Shown here piece after piece: positions 8,517 to 17,117 of a stretch of 64,000 bases of DNA. The stretch's first letter is position 1. Each line of letters begins with the position of its first letter. A program made the position numbers and the translations under genes. The DNA lies in NCBI GenBank assembly GCA_964614535.1, contig CAZTOZ010000024.1, forward strand, positions 1 to 64,000. The letters run 5' to 3'. Source of the stretch: JALSHZ01 sp964614535. Its GTDB lineage: Bacteria; Pseudomonadota; Gammaproteobacteria; UWMA-0217. The notes beneath the pieces are model-generated. The model was not told where the DNA came from and did not search any database. It was given only the letters and a program-made list of their open reading frames with translations.

Positions 8517-9809
8517 TCACGGTGCAGGGAGAATACGGGTACTATCGATCCAGTAGCCGCTCACACAGATCAACCCATCCCCACTCCAAATCAATCGCAG
8601 CTGATGGCGTTCCCAGGGCGGAACACCCCATGCCTGCAACATCTTTTTCAAGGGTCTACCTCCCCTTCCCACGAGGTACATGCTCTCCCCCCCCTCCCGG
8701 CAAGTGATCCGAAGCATCCCGGGGAACCGCCGCCAACGAAAAGCCCTTTGCAGATTGACCGGCTCCAGATACACCCCATGTGCTTCGTCCAGAAAAGGAT
8801 ACTCTCCAGACCATAGTGTTTGGGGGGGGCTTGATGCTGGCTTGTTGAAGCGCTTGAAGAACCGGCTTCGCCAATGGTGGATACACACCCCACCCGCAAG
8901 AAAATCCCCTTCACGTCGCGCCGCCGCCATCGAAACTAAGGCATCGAGCTGCCCAAAAGTGAATATGACTTGCGGTCGCCCCAGACGCAACCACCGTCGC
9001 AGCACATGACGCTGACGTGCCGGTGGCAGTGTCCGCAATTCAGCACTATCCAATGCCCCCGTCTCAAAGCGATAGCAATGGAGAAAATCCTCCTCGATCA
9101 TCTCCTCGGACAGTGCCCGCTGCTCGGCCTGCAGCCGGGCCGCTCGCCCAATGGTGGCAACGGCCGCCGGCCAACGCGCCTCGACCGCGGGCAGCACCAC
9201 ATGACGGATATAGTTTCGATCGAAAACGGTGTCTCGGTTGGACGGATCCTCGACCCAGGGGATGCCGCGCCGGCGCAGAAAGGCGGTCAGGGCCTCACGG
9301 CGCCAGGCCAGCAGCGGCCGCAACAGCATCCCCCGGGAGAACGGGCGCATCACCGGCATCGCCGACAACCCCTCGACCCCGGCGCCCCGAAACAGGTGGA
9401 GCAACAGCGTCTCCGCCTGGTCGTCGAGATGATGGGCCATCAACAGCGCCTCGTCAGCCCCGAGACGATCACCCAACACCCGATAGCGGGAACGACGGGC
9501 GGCCATCTCCAGGCTCTCACGCCGACGCCGCGAGACGGTGATTTCGACGACTTGCAGCGGGATGTCGAAACGCCGGCAGAGCGCCCGGCAGTGGGCCGAC
9601 CAGTCGTCGGCGGCGGCCTGCAGACCATGGTGCACATGAATGGCGCGAACCTGCTTACCGCCGAGCCTGGGTCGCAACTCGGCCATGGCCACGAGCAGCG
9701 CCACCGAATCGGCGCCGCCGCTCAACGCGACGCAGTATCCCGTCGTCGTCGCCGGGAGAGACAGGGTCGGCAGCAGGGTTTCGGGGGAGAAGGCAGCGGG
9801 TTTGGTCAA
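8517..9809 (-). CDS. tilS: tRNA(Ile)-lysidine synthase
   Basis: TilS attaches lysine to C34 of tRNA-Ile(CAU) using ATP, changing its decoding from AUG to AUA. The 430-residue product has the PP-loop SGGADS (about 30-35), HHLDDQAETLLLHLFRGAG and the family C-terminal domains. Start choice: no suitable ATG exists before the P-loop. The TTG at 9809, preceded by GAGGGG, gives MTKPAAF and a normal length. It lies 26 bp downstream of accA on the same strand, as in the accA-tilS neighbourhood of many gammaproteobacteria. The 3' third of the gene has lower GC, continuing into the WecA-like gene. Confidence 0.96.
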   Translation of the reverse strand: MTKPAAFSPETLLPTLSLPATTTGYCVALSGGADSVALLVAMAELRPRLGGKQVRAIHVHHGLQAAADDWSAHCRALCRRFDIPLQVVEITVSRRRRESLEMAARRSRYRVLGDRLGADEALLMAHHLDDQAETLLLHLFRGAGVEGLSAMPVMRPFSRGMLLRPLLAWRREALTAFLRRRGIPWVEDPSNRDTVFDRNYIRHVVLPAVEARWPAAVATIGRAARLQAEQRALSEEMIEEDFLHCYRFETGALDSAELRTLPPARQRHVLRRWLRLGRPQVIFTFGQLDALVSMAAARREGDFLAGGVCIHHWRSRFFKRFNKPASSPPQTLWSGEYPFLDEAHGVYLEPVNLQRAFRWRRFPGMLRITCREGGESMYLVGRGGRPLKKMLQAWGVPPWERHQLRLIWSGDGLICVSGYWIDSTRILPAP

Positions 9810-9835
9810 GGCGACCCCTCGGCCTCTTCAGGACG

Positions 9836-10792
9836 TCAGCCGTTGAATTGCCCGTAGGACATCAGGCGCTCGTAGCGGCGTTGCACCAGCTCGTCCTTGC
9901 TGTAACTCTGCAATCGTGTCAGCGCGTTGTCGATGGCGGTGGCCATGGCGCTGCTCATGGCGTCGAGATCGCGGTGGGCGCCACCGAGCGGCTCGGGGAT
10001 GATCTCGTCGATCAGCTTGAGCGCCTTCAATTTCTCGGCGGTGATGCCGAGCGCCTCGGCCGCCTCGGGCGCCTTGTCGGCGCTCTTCCAGAGAATCGAC
10101 GCGCACCCCTCGGGCGAGATCACCGAGTAGGTGCTGTACTGGAGCATCATCACGTGATCACCGACGCCGATGGCCAGTGCGCCGCCGGACCCCCCCTCGC
10201 CAATGACGATGCAGACGATCGGCACCGTCAGCTCAGACATCTCCAGCAGATTACGGGCAATCGCCTCGCTCTGCCCCCGCTCCTCGGCGCCCACGCCCGG
10301 ATAGGCACCCGGCGTGTCGATCAGGGTGATGATCGGCAGCCGGAAACGCTCCGCCAGCTTCATCAGCCGCAGCGCCTTGCGGTAACCCTCCGGCCGTGGC
10401 ATGCCGAAATTGCGCTTGAGTTTCTCCTTGGTGTCACGCCCCTTCTGATGGCCGATGACCATGACGCTCCGTTCGTTGAAGCGGGCGATGCCGCCGACGA
10501 TGGCCGGGTCGTCCTTGAACGCACGGTCACCGTGCAACTCGCGAAACTCGGCAAACACCGACCGGGTGTAGTCCAGCGTATAGGGCCGCAGCGGATGGCG
10601 CGCCAGCTGGGAAACCTGCCACGGGGTGAGTTTGGAGAAGATCGACTCGGTGAGGCTGCGCCCCTTCTCCTCGAGCTTGGCGATCTCATCGCCGAGATTG
10701 ACGCCGCTGCCGTCCCCGACGTAACGCAGCTCGTTGATCTTGGCTTCGAGCTCGGCAATCGGCTGTTCGAAATCGAGATAGTCGGGATTCAT
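9836..10792 (-). CDS. accA: Acetyl-CoA carboxylase carboxyltransferase subunit alpha
   Basis: AccA and AccD transfer the carboxyl group from biotin-BCCP to acetyl-CoA, giving malonyl-CoA for fatty acid synthesis. The 318-residue product is nearly identical in length to E. coli AccA (319). It carries the family N-terminus (LDFEQPIAELEAKINELR), the crotonase-fold core with TLIDTPGAYPGVGAEERGQSEAIARNL, and the oxyanion segment GEGGSGGALAIGVGD. In E. coli accA follows lpxB-rnhB-dnaE. Here it follows ribBX, while lpxA lies 12 kb away, so that ancestral cluster has been split. Confidence 0.98.
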   Translation of the reverse strand: MNPDYLDFEQPIAELEAKINELRYVGDGSGVNLGDEIAKLEEKGRSLTESIFSKLTPWQVSQLARHPLRPYTLDYTRSVFAEFRELHGDRAFKDDPAIVGGIARFNERSVMVIGHQKGRDTKEKLKRNFGMPRPEGYRKALRLMKLAERFRLPIITLIDTPGAYPGVGAEERGQSEAIARNLLEMSELTVPIVCIVIGEGGSGGALAIGVGDHVMMLQYSTYSVISPEGCASILWKSADKAPEAAEALGITAEKLKALKLIDEIIPEPLGGAHRDLDAMSSAMATAIDNALTRLQSYSKDELVQRRYERLMSYGQFNG

Positions 10793-10846
10793 CGCGTCAG
10801 GGGCTGTGGCAACAAAGGCGCTATTTTATCGGATTGGTCGGCGCAT

Positions 10847-11983
10847 TCATACGCCGCCGGCGCGGGCATTTTCGTCCCAGATGTACTCGACCACTTCCAG
10901 GTCGAAGCCACCGAGGGCATGGAACTTTTTCGGCGCCGACAGCAGCCGCATCTTACGGACGCCCAGATCGACGAGGATCTGCGCGCCGACGCCGAAGGTC
11001 CGCAAATCCTCGGGCGCGTCCTTCGGCTTGTCGATGCCCGCCTCGGTGCGCGTGCCCAGGTTCTGGATTCGCTGGACGAGGCTCTCCTCCGACTCCGGGT
11101 GCCGCAGGATCACCACCACGCCGTGACCACTCTCGTCGACCCGCCGCATCGCATCGTGCAGCGGCCAGCCGAACCCCTCGCCGGTGATCGAGAGAAAATC
11201 CACCAGCGCATCCTGCAGATGGACCCGTACCAGCGCCGGCTCGTCACCGGCCACGTCGCCCTTGACGAGAGCGAAGTGGATGTTGCCCGAGACGTGGTTC
11301 TGATAGGTGATCAGCTCGAACTCCCCCTGCTCGGTGGAGATCCGCGTCTGCGCCACCCGCTCCACCGACTTTTCGTTCTTCACCCGGTAGTGGATCAGAT
11401 CCTCGATGGTACCGATCTTCAGCCCGTGCTCGGCGGCGAACTTCTCCAGATCGGGCCGCCGCGCCATGGTACCGTCCTCGTTGAGGATCTCGACGATGAC
11501 GGCAGCCGGCTCGAAACCGGCCAGCCGCGCCAGATCACAACCCGCCTCGGTATGGCCGGCGCGCGTCAGCACCCCGCCGGGACGCGCCATCAACGGAAAC
11601 ACATGGCCCGGCTGGACGATGTCCTCCGGCTTCGCGTTGGGCGCGATCGCGGTGCGGATCGTGTGGGCGCGGTCGTAGGCGGAGATTCCGGTGGTCACCC
11701 CCTCGGCCGCCTCGATGGAGACGGTGAAGTTGGTGCCGTGGGCGTCGGCGGCGGCGCCATCGACCATCAACGGCAGGTCGAGCTGCTTGCAACGCTCGCG
11801 CGTCAGGGTCAGACAGATCAGCCCCCGCCCGTACTGGGCCATGAAGTTGATGTCCTCTGGACGCACCATCGACGCCGCCATCAGCAGATCACCCTCGTTC
11901 TCGCGGTCCTCGTCATCGACGATGATGACCATCTTGCCAGCGCGCAGATCGTCGAGGATCTCTTCTACGGTATTGAATGCCAT
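10847..11983 (-). CDS. ribB: 3,4-dihydroxy-2-butanone 4-phosphate synthase with degenerate GTP cyclohydrolase II domain (RibBX type)
   Basis: The N-terminal domain (about 1-200) is a complete DHBP synthase, which turns ribulose 5-phosphate into the four-carbon unit of riboflavin. It has the acidic loop VDDEDRENEGDL, the segment ARPGGVLTRAGHTEAG and the end GFEPAAVIVEILNEDGTMAR. The C-terminal domain (about 205-378) has the GTP cyclohydrolase II fold, but the zinc/catalytic loop is gone. Where RibA has C-x10-C-x-C, this protein reads VRVHLQDALVDFLSITGEGF without any Cys. Cyclohydrolase activity is therefore not expected, matching the RibBX variant known in proteobacteria. A separate ribA must exist elsewhere. 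It starts 3 bp after ribE. Confidence 0.96.
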   Translation of the reverse strand: MAFNTVEEILDDLRAGKMVIIVDDEDRENEGDLLMAASMVRPEDINFMAQYGRGLICLTLTRERCKQLDLPLMVDGAAADAHGTNFTVSIEAAEGVTTGISAYDRAHTIRTAIAPNAKPEDIVQPGHVFPLMARPGGVLTRAGHTEAGCDLARLAGFEPAAVIVEILNEDGTMARRPDLEKFAAEHGLKIGTIEDLIHYRVKNEKSVERVAQTRISTEQGEFELITYQNHVSGNIHFALVKGDVAGDEPALVRVHLQDALVDFLSITGEGFGWPLHDAMRRVDESGHGVVVILRHPESEESLVQRIQNLGTRTEAGIDKPKDAPEDLRTFGVGAQILVDLGVRKMRLLSAPKKFHALGGFDLEVVEYIWDENARAGGV

Positions 11984-11986
11984 GGC

Positions 11987-12670
11987 TCAGCTCTTTCTGC
12001 TGTTGTCGAGGAAACCGGCCGCCGCCAGCATCGCGTGCGTGATGCCCGCGCCGTCATCGCCGGCGCCGGCTTCGACGGCACCACCGAGCAGCAGCCTTTC
12101 GAGATAGCGCGCAATGATATCCACTTCCAGATTGACCGGCGTACCAACCGCAGCCCCACTGAGGTTGGTCTCCCGCATCGTATGGGGGACGATATTGAGG
12201 CCGAAGACGTCGTCGTCGATCCCATTGACCGTCAGGCTGATGCCCTGGACACAGATCGATCCCTTCGGCGCAATATAGCGCAGCAACGGCCCGGGCGCGC
12301 GAACATCGATCCGCACCGAACGCCCATCGTCACGCATCGAGACGATCTCCCCGACCCCATCCACATGGCCACTGACCAGATGCCCGCCGAGCCGCGTGGT
12401 CGGTGTCAACGCCTTCTCCAGATTGACGGCCGCGCCAGCCTGCAACGACCCCAGCGTGGTGCAGGCCAGCGTCTCGTTGGAGACGTCCGCCTCGAACCAG
12501 TCGGCGCCAAAGTCGATCACCGTCAGACAGACGCCGTTGACGGCGATACTGTCCCCCAACGCCACGTCGCTCATGTCGAGCCTGCCGGCGCCGATCTCGA
12601 AACGCCGATCGCCCCCCTGGGGCGAGACGCGGCGCAGACGGCCGACCGCTTCAATGATTCCGGTAAACAT
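11987..12670 (-). CDS. ribE: Riboflavin synthase (alpha chain)
   Basis: The enzyme (RibE, called RibC in E. coli) dismutates two 6,7-dimethyl-8-ribityllumazine molecules to riboflavin. The 227-residue product starts with the typical MFTGIIEAVGRL and contains two lumazine-binding repeats, one around LGDSIAVNGVCLTV / LGGHLVSGHVDGVGEI and one around KGSICVQGISLTVNGID / RYLERLL. It is slightly longer than E. coli (213) because of an Ala/Gly-rich tail. Its ATG overlaps the stop of the proteasome-like gene by one base (TGATG), which implies translational coupling. No lumazine synthase (ribH) or nusB follows, unlike the usual order. Confidence 0.97.
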   Translation of the reverse strand: MFTGIIEAVGRLRRVSPQGGDRRFEIGAGRLDMSDVALGDSIAVNGVCLTVIDFGADWFEADVSNETLACTTLGSLQAGAAVNLEKALTPTTRLGGHLVSGHVDGVGEIVSMRDDGRSVRIDVRAPGPLLRYIAPKGSICVQGISLTVNGIDDDVFGLNIVPHTMRETNLSGAAVGTPVNLEVDIIARYLERLLLGGAVEAGAGDDGAGITHAMLAAAGFLDNSRKS

Positions 12671-13260
12671 CAGGTCATCACCACTTCCGGTTCCGAATCG
12701 AGCGCCACACTGTAGCAGGTCAGCGGCAGCGCCGTCGTCGAGTTGAATTCGGCCGCCACGGCAATGGCCTCGCGCGCGATCGCCTCGGCACTGTCGAGCC
12801 GGTCATAGAGCGCCCCCAACGCCCCCAGCGCAATCTCCGCCCCCGCGCCAATGGCCCAGAAGCGGGTGTACTCGAACACCTCGCGCAACGAGAAGACACC
12901 GAAGATTCCCTTGCGATTGATCAGCAGCGCATCGATCTGGGTCGACTCGTAGGCATCGTCCTCATCCTCCTTCGGGTTGAGGTAATAGTGCTCCTTCAAC
13001 GTCGGATGGAGTTTGAGGAAACTCTCGAAAATGGCCCGCCGGCCAAGAAAGTCGAGATCCCTCACCCGCTCGCAGGCGCTCTCCAGCACCATCTGGTGGG
13101 CCGCGCTGCCGACGATGCCGATATGGCTCTCGTGGCTGCGGAAGATCTTGTCGTGGGCGGCATCGAAGGCCGCCGCCTGACGGGTGTCACCGAAGGTGGT
13201 GAGGCTGTCGGCGGCGATGCAGGCCACCCCCTGCTTGCGAACGACGACTATCGTGGACAT
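12670..13260 (-). CDS. Proteasome/HslV-like Ntn-hydrolase protein with N-terminal Ser
   Basis: The 196-residue product aligns by eye with HslV and the proteasome beta fold. After Met removal the N-terminus reads STIVVVRKQGVACIAADS, against TTIVSVRR in HslV. Asp17 is in register, Lys37 in AAHDKIFR matches catalytic Lys33 after a four-residue insertion, and IGIVGSAAHQ matches the HslV GFAGGTAD turn. The expected nucleophile Thr1 is Ser here. An acidic insert, NPKEDEDDAYEST, is present. No hslU or other unfoldase is adjacent. The gene overlaps ribD by 13 bp and ribE by 1 bp, so it is co-translated with riboflavin genes. Function unknown: it could be a peptidase, or a non-proteolytic Ntn-fold protein. 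Confidence 0.75.
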   Translation of the reverse strand: MSTIVVVRKQGVACIAADSLTTFGDTRQAAAFDAAHDKIFRSHESHIGIVGSAAHQMVLESACERVRDLDFLGRRAIFESFLKLHPTLKEHYYLNPKEDEDDAYESTQIDALLINRKGIFGVFSLREVFEYTRFWAIGAGAEIALGALGALYDRLDSAEAIAREAIAVAAEFNSTTALPLTCYSVALDSEPEVVMT

Positions 13261-14366
13261 GGCTTCGAGGTGATGCGCCAGTCGTCGCCGACCCGGCGGA
13301 TATCGGAGATCTCTAGCGCGATCCGGTCGGCCATGGTCAGCAGCCCCGGAATCGTCGCCAGCCCGCGCCCGGCATCCCCCATCAGATGGGGCGCCAGGTA
13401 GATCAGCAGTTCATCCACCAGTCCGGCGGCCAGAAATGCACCGGCCAGTGTCGACCCCACCTCCAAATGGCATTCGTTGACCTCCCACGCGGCCAACGCC
13501 GACATCGCCTCGCGCAGATCGAGCCCCTCGCCCCGACGCGGCAGCCGCAGCAGTTCCACGCCCCGGGCCTCGAGGGCCGCCTGGCGGTTGCGGTCGTCGC
13601 AGTCGTGCATCACCAGCAGGCGCCCGTCATTGCCAATGATGCGGGCGTCCGGCGGCAACCGCAGGCCGGTATCGAGTACGACCCGCAGTGGCTGATGGGG
13701 CTCACGCGGTGCCCCGAGGGTCTCGCGACCGGCACGGACGTTGAGCGCGGGGTCATCGGCCAGCACCGTACCGATTCCGGTGACGATCGCTCCGCTGCGG
13801 GCACGCCAGCGCTGCACGTCCCGACGCGCCGCTTCACCAGTAATCCACAGGCTCTCTCCCGACGCCATCGCGGTACGCCCGTCGAGGCTCATCGCCGACT
13901 TGAGGCGGACAAACGGCATCCCGGAACGCATCCGTTGGACGAAGCCGGGATTGAGCGCCGCCGCCTCCTTGGCCAACAGCCCGCTCCCGGTGCCGATGCC
14001 GGCCGCGGCGAGCCGGGCCAGGCCCTGCCCCGAGACCAGCGGGTTGGGATCCTCCATCGCGGCAACGACGCGCCCTACGCCGGCGGCGATCAAGGCCTCG
14101 GTGCAAGGCCCGGTCCTACCGGTATGACAGCAGGGCTCCAGCGTGACATAGACGGTGGCACCGGCGGCTCGTTCGCCCGCCCGCGCCAGCGCTTCGATCT
14201 CGGCATGGGGACCGCCGGCATGTTCGTGGAAACCCTCGCCGACGATCTCGCCGTCGCGGACGATGACGCATCCGACGCGGGGATTGGGCTGGGTGGTATA
14301 GAGACCGCGTCGAGCCAGACGCAGCGCCCGCGCCATCATCTCGTGGTCGAAGGCGTCGAAGGCCAC
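13248..14366 (-). CDS. ribD: Bifunctional riboflavin biosynthesis deaminase/reductase
   Basis: RibD deaminates the pyrimidine from GTP opening and reduces its ribosyl side chain. The deaminase domain (about 1-145) has the zinc site HAEIEALA plus LEPCCHTGRTGPCTEAL. The reductase domain (about 150-372) has RLKSAMSLDGRTAMASGESLWIT and VGSTLAGAFLAAGLVDELLIYLAPHLMG. The open frame extends 58 codons into nrdR, but the GTG at 14366, two bases after the nrdR stop, gives the family start (VAFDAFDHEMMARAL) and 372 residues, close to E. coli RibD (367). An ATG nine codons further in is the alternative. Confidence 0.96.
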   Translation of the reverse strand: MAFDAFDHEMMARALRLARRGLYTTQPNPRVGCVIVRDGEIVGEGFHEHAGGPHAEIEALARAGERAAGATVYVTLEPCCHTGRTGPCTEALIAAGVGRVVAAMEDPNPLVSGQGLARLAAAGIGTGSGLLAKEAAALNPGFVQRMRSGMPFVRLKSAMSLDGRTAMASGESLWITGEAARRDVQRWRARSGAIVTGIGTVLADDPALNVRAGRETLGAPREPHQPLRVVLDTGLRLPPDARIIGNDGRLLVMHDCDDRNRQAALEARGVELLRLPRRGEGLDLREAMSALAAWEVNECHLEVGSTLAGAFLAAGLVDELLIYLAPHLMGDAGRGLATIPGLLTMADRIALEISDIRRVGDDWRITSKPCPR

Positions 14367-14368
14367 GG

Positions 14369-14866
14369 CTATTCGGAATCCAGAAACGAGATCTGGTGTT
14401 TGCGGGCCTCCGGCGAGAGATCCCGCTCCAGCCGCTCGATGGTCTCGCGAAACGCATCCATGTCGTCGAAACTGAGATAGACCGAGGCAAAACGGATATA
14501 GGCGATCTGATCGAGTCCCCGCAGCTCCTCCATCACCCATTCGCCGAGCTGTGACGCGGTCACCTCCCGCTCACTGGAGAGCAGCTTGTGCTTGATGCGG
14601 GAAACGGCGGCGTCGACATCCTCGGTGTGGACCGGACGCTTCTCCAGCGAACGCTCGATGCCGCTGCGCAGCTTCCCCTCGTCGAAGGCCTCACGGCGTC
14701 CGTCCCGCTTGACCACCCGCGGCAGCTTCAGTTCGGCCGTCTCGTAGGTGGTGAAACGCTCGGCGCACTCCAGACATTCGCGCCGCCGCCGCACCTGCGA
14801 CCCCTCGTTCGCCAACCGTGAATCGATGACCTTGGTTTCGGTGGCATTGCAGAACGGGCAACGCAT
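14369..14866 (-). CDS. nrdR: Transcriptional repressor of ribonucleotide reductase genes
   Basis: NrdR senses ATP/dATP and represses nrd operons. The 165-residue protein begins with the zinc ribbon (MRCPFCNATETKVIDSR ... RRRECLECAERFTTYE: two CxxC pairs) followed by the ATP-cone domain (LPRVVKRDGRREAFDEGKL to about residue 140). It is a little longer than E. coli NrdR (149). It sits 9 bp after glyA and directly before ribD, the conserved glyA-nrdR-ribD order of gammaproteobacteria. I saw no pair of NrdR boxes in this window, and no nrd gene is present. Confidence 0.97.
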   Translation of the reverse strand: MRCPFCNATETKVIDSRLANEGSQVRRRRECLECAERFTTYETAELKLPRVVKRDGRREAFDEGKLRSGIERSLEKRPVHTEDVDAAVSRIKHKLLSSEREVTASQLGEWVMEELRGLDQIAYIRFASVYLSFDDMDAFRETIERLERDLSPEARKHQISFLDSE

Positions 14867-14875
14867 TGCCGGACT

Positions 14876-16132
14876 CTATTTCCCGTAGACCGGCAAGCGG
14901 GCGCAGATGTCGAGCACCTTCTGCTTGACGCTGGCGATCACCTGCTCGTTGCCGATGTCGTCGAGCACATCGCAGATCCAGCCGGCCAGCTCCCGGGCAT
15001 CGGCCTCGGTGAAACCGCGCGTCGTGATCGCCGGCGTGCCGATACGGATGCCGCTGGTCACGAACGGCGATTCGGGGTCATTGGGCACCGCATTTTTGTT
15101 GACGGTGATATTGGCGCTGCCGAGCGCCGCATCCGCCTCCTTGCCGGTCATCGGCTTGTCGATCAGATCGACGAGAAAGAGATGATTGTCGGTGCCACCG
15201 GAGACGATGGCGTAGCCGCGCGCCATCATCGTCTCGGCCATCGCGCGGGCATTGGCGACGACCTGCTGCTGATACTGCGTGAAGCCGGGTTCCAGCGCCT
15301 CCTTGAAGGCCACTGCCTTGGCCGCGATGACATGCATCAGCGGCCCGCCCTGCGTGCCGGGGAAGACCAGTGAATTGAGCTTCTTCTCGATCTCGGGGTT
15401 CGACTTGGCAAGAATGATGCCACCACGCGGGCCACGCAGCGTCTTGTGCGTTGTCGAGGTGGTGACGTCGGCGATACCGACCGGGCTGGGATAGACGCCG
15501 GCCGCCACCAGCCCCGCCACATGGGCCATGTCGACGAACAGCCAGGCGCCGACCGCATCGGCAATGTCGCGGAACCGCTGCCAGTCGACGACGCGGGAGT
15601 AGGCGGAGAAACCGGCGACGATCATCTTCGGCTCGTGCTCGCGGGCGAGACGCTCCACCTCGTCGTAGTCGATCTCACCGGTCTCGGGATTCAGCCCGTA
15701 CTGCACGGCGTTGAAGATCCTGCCCGAAAAGTTGACCTTGGCGCCGTGGGTCAGGTGCCCGCCATGGGCGAGACTCATGCCGAGAATCGTATCGCCCGGG
15801 TTCAGCAGCGCCAGATAGACGGCGGCATTGGCCTGGGAACCGGAGTGAGGCTGCACATTGGCGTAGTCGGCGCCGAAGAGCGCCTTGACGCGGTCGATGG
15901 CCAGCTGCTCGGCGATATCGACATATTCGCATCCGCCGTAGTAACGCTTGCCCGGATACCCCTCGGCGTACTTGTTGGTCAGCACCGACCCCTGTGCCGC
16001 CATCACCCGGGGGCTGGTGTAGTTCTCCGAGGCGATCAGCTCGATATGCTCCTCCTGACGCCGGGCCTCGTTCTCCATCGCGCGCCATAGCTCATCGTCG
16101 TAGCCGGCGATCTTCATATCTGCTGAAAACAT
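14876..16132 (-). CDS. glyA: Serine hydroxymethyltransferase
   Basis: This PLP enzyme interconverts serine plus THF with glycine plus 5,10-methylene-THF, the main one-carbon source. The 418-residue product has the family signature HIELIASENYTSPRVMAAQGS, the PLP-lysine motif VTTSTTHKTLRGPRGGIIL and a normal C-terminus. The ATG at 16132 is preferred over an upstream in-frame codon because AGGAG sits five bases before it and MFSADMKIAGYD aligns with the E. coli start. It leads the glyA-nrdR-rib operon. Confidence 0.98.
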   Translation of the reverse strand: MFSADMKIAGYDDELWRAMENEARRQEEHIELIASENYTSPRVMAAQGSVLTNKYAEGYPGKRYYGGCEYVDIAEQLAIDRVKALFGADYANVQPHSGSQANAAVYLALLNPGDTILGMSLAHGGHLTHGAKVNFSGRIFNAVQYGLNPETGEIDYDEVERLAREHEPKMIVAGFSAYSRVVDWQRFRDIADAVGAWLFVDMAHVAGLVAAGVYPSPVGIADVTTSTTHKTLRGPRGGIILAKSNPEIEKKLNSLVFPGTQGGPLMHVIAAKAVAFKEALEPGFTQYQQQVVANARAMAETMMARGYAIVSGGTDNHLFLVDLIDKPMTGKEADAALGSANITVNKNAVPNDPESPFVTSGIRIGTPAITTRGFTEADARELAGWICDVLDDIGNEQVIASVKQKVLDICARLPVYGK

Positions 16133-16182
16133 CTCGTCTCCTGTGGTTCTCACTGCGTGGGCAAGCGCCAAATCGGAGCGAG

Positions 16183-16216
16183 ATTATACAATCTTTTGCG
16201 GCTTACGGAACCGCAA
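16183..16216 (-). promoter_or_regulatory. Probable glyA promoter -10 with adjacent inverted repeat
   Basis: Read on the minus strand, 16188-16183 is a perfect TATAAT, 51 bp upstream of the glyA start. Immediately upstream, at 16196-16216, is an inverted repeat TTGCGG-N9-CCGCAA covering the spacer and -35 zone. No good -35 hexamer is visible, which would fit an activated or repressed promoter with a protein bound at the repeat. PurR- or MetR-type control of glyA is known in enterics, but this repeat matches neither consensus clearly. Confidence 0.4.
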
Positions 16217-16339
16217 GCCACCGTATCTGGTAGAGTGGGCTCAGACGCACCCTCCCGGCGCGTCCCGCTGCGGGGAACCATCGGATCGGATCGCCGGTCT
16301 ACTAGCAACAAACCCGACCGCCAGCCGCCTGCCACTCCC

Positions 16340-17110
16340 ATGTCCAGAGTCCTGCCGATCCTCATCGAACTGCTACTGCTCGCCGCGCTGTCGTGGTTCT
16401 GCATCCGCGTCGAATCGGCCGATATCGAGGCGGACCTGGCCCATCGCAGCCAGGCGGTACTGGGCTATGCCGGACTGGAGCAGGTCAAGGTCGAGACCGA
16501 CGGGCAGACCATCATCCTGCGCGGCAACGTCGAATCGGAGCCGCAGCGCGCACTGGCGGTCGACTCGGTCGCCACCCTCTGGGGCGTCACCGCGGTCAGC
16601 GACCAGCTCGTCGTCCGCCCACCCGGGCCGCCAGATCAGATGCCGGGCGAGAAGGCCGAGATGGCCGACCCGCCCCCGGCTCCGCCGCTGCCGACCAAGG
16701 ACCGGGCAACGGACGCCTCCGACGCCTGCAGCGCCGAGCTGGAGAAGTTCACCGACGGGCCGAAAATCGGTTTCACCCTGGGCAGCGACGAGCTGTCGCC
16801 GGCCTCACGCCCGCTGCTGAAGAGGCTCGCCGCCCTGCTGGAACGCTGTGGCGACAGCCGACTCGACATCATCGGCCACACCGACAGCATCGGCGATGCC
16901 GCCGACAATCTGGCCCTGAGCAAAGCGAGGGCCGAAGCCGTGGCCCAGGCGCTGGCTTCCCTTGGCATCGACCCGGCGCGCCTGCACGCCCGCGGCAAGG
17001 GGGAACGGGAGCCGATCGCCGACAACACCACCGAAGCCGGCCGCGAGCAGAACCGGCGCATCGAATTCCGGCTGCGGCACGACAGCGCCGCCGACAACCT
17101 TTCGAGGTAG
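16340..17110 (+). CDS. BON-domain plus OmpA-like envelope protein
   Basis: The 256-residue product has an N-terminal membrane anchor or signal (MSRVLPILIELLLLAALSWF), a single BON-like domain (about 30-95, with VKVETDGQTIILRGNVESEPQ), a Pro-rich linker (about 96-125) and a C-terminal OmpA/MotB-type peptidoglycan-binding domain (about 135-245: LDIIGHTDSIGDAADNLALSKARAEAVA ... REQNRRIEFRL). It is likely an inner-membrane-anchored periplasmic protein that contacts the cell wall. The ATG at 16340 was chosen because the upstream open frame lacks any family similarity and the hydrophobic segment begins there. It is followed by the HhH/coiled-coil gene after 7 bp, so the pair is an operon, divergent from glyA. 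Confidence 0.85.
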   Translation: MSRVLPILIELLLLAALSWFCIRVESADIEADLAHRSQAVLGYAGLEQVKVETDGQTIILRGNVESEPQRALAVDSVATLWGVTAVSDQLVVRPPGPPDQMPGEKAEMADPPPAPPLPTKDRATDASDACSAELEKFTDGPKIGFTLGSDELSPASRPLLKRLAALLERCGDSRLDIIGHTDSIGDAADNLALSKARAEAVAQALASLGIDPARLHARGKGEREPIADNTTEAGREQNRRIEFRLRHDSAADNLSR

Positions 17111-17117
17111 CACGACC

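Noticed and set aside
9848..12715. Very long open frame (955 codons) on the plus strand
   Set aside because: It lies antisense to accA, ribBX and ribE, which have unmistakable homology. High GC makes stop codons rare on the opposite strand, and the translated product is His/Asp/Gln-rich without any domain.
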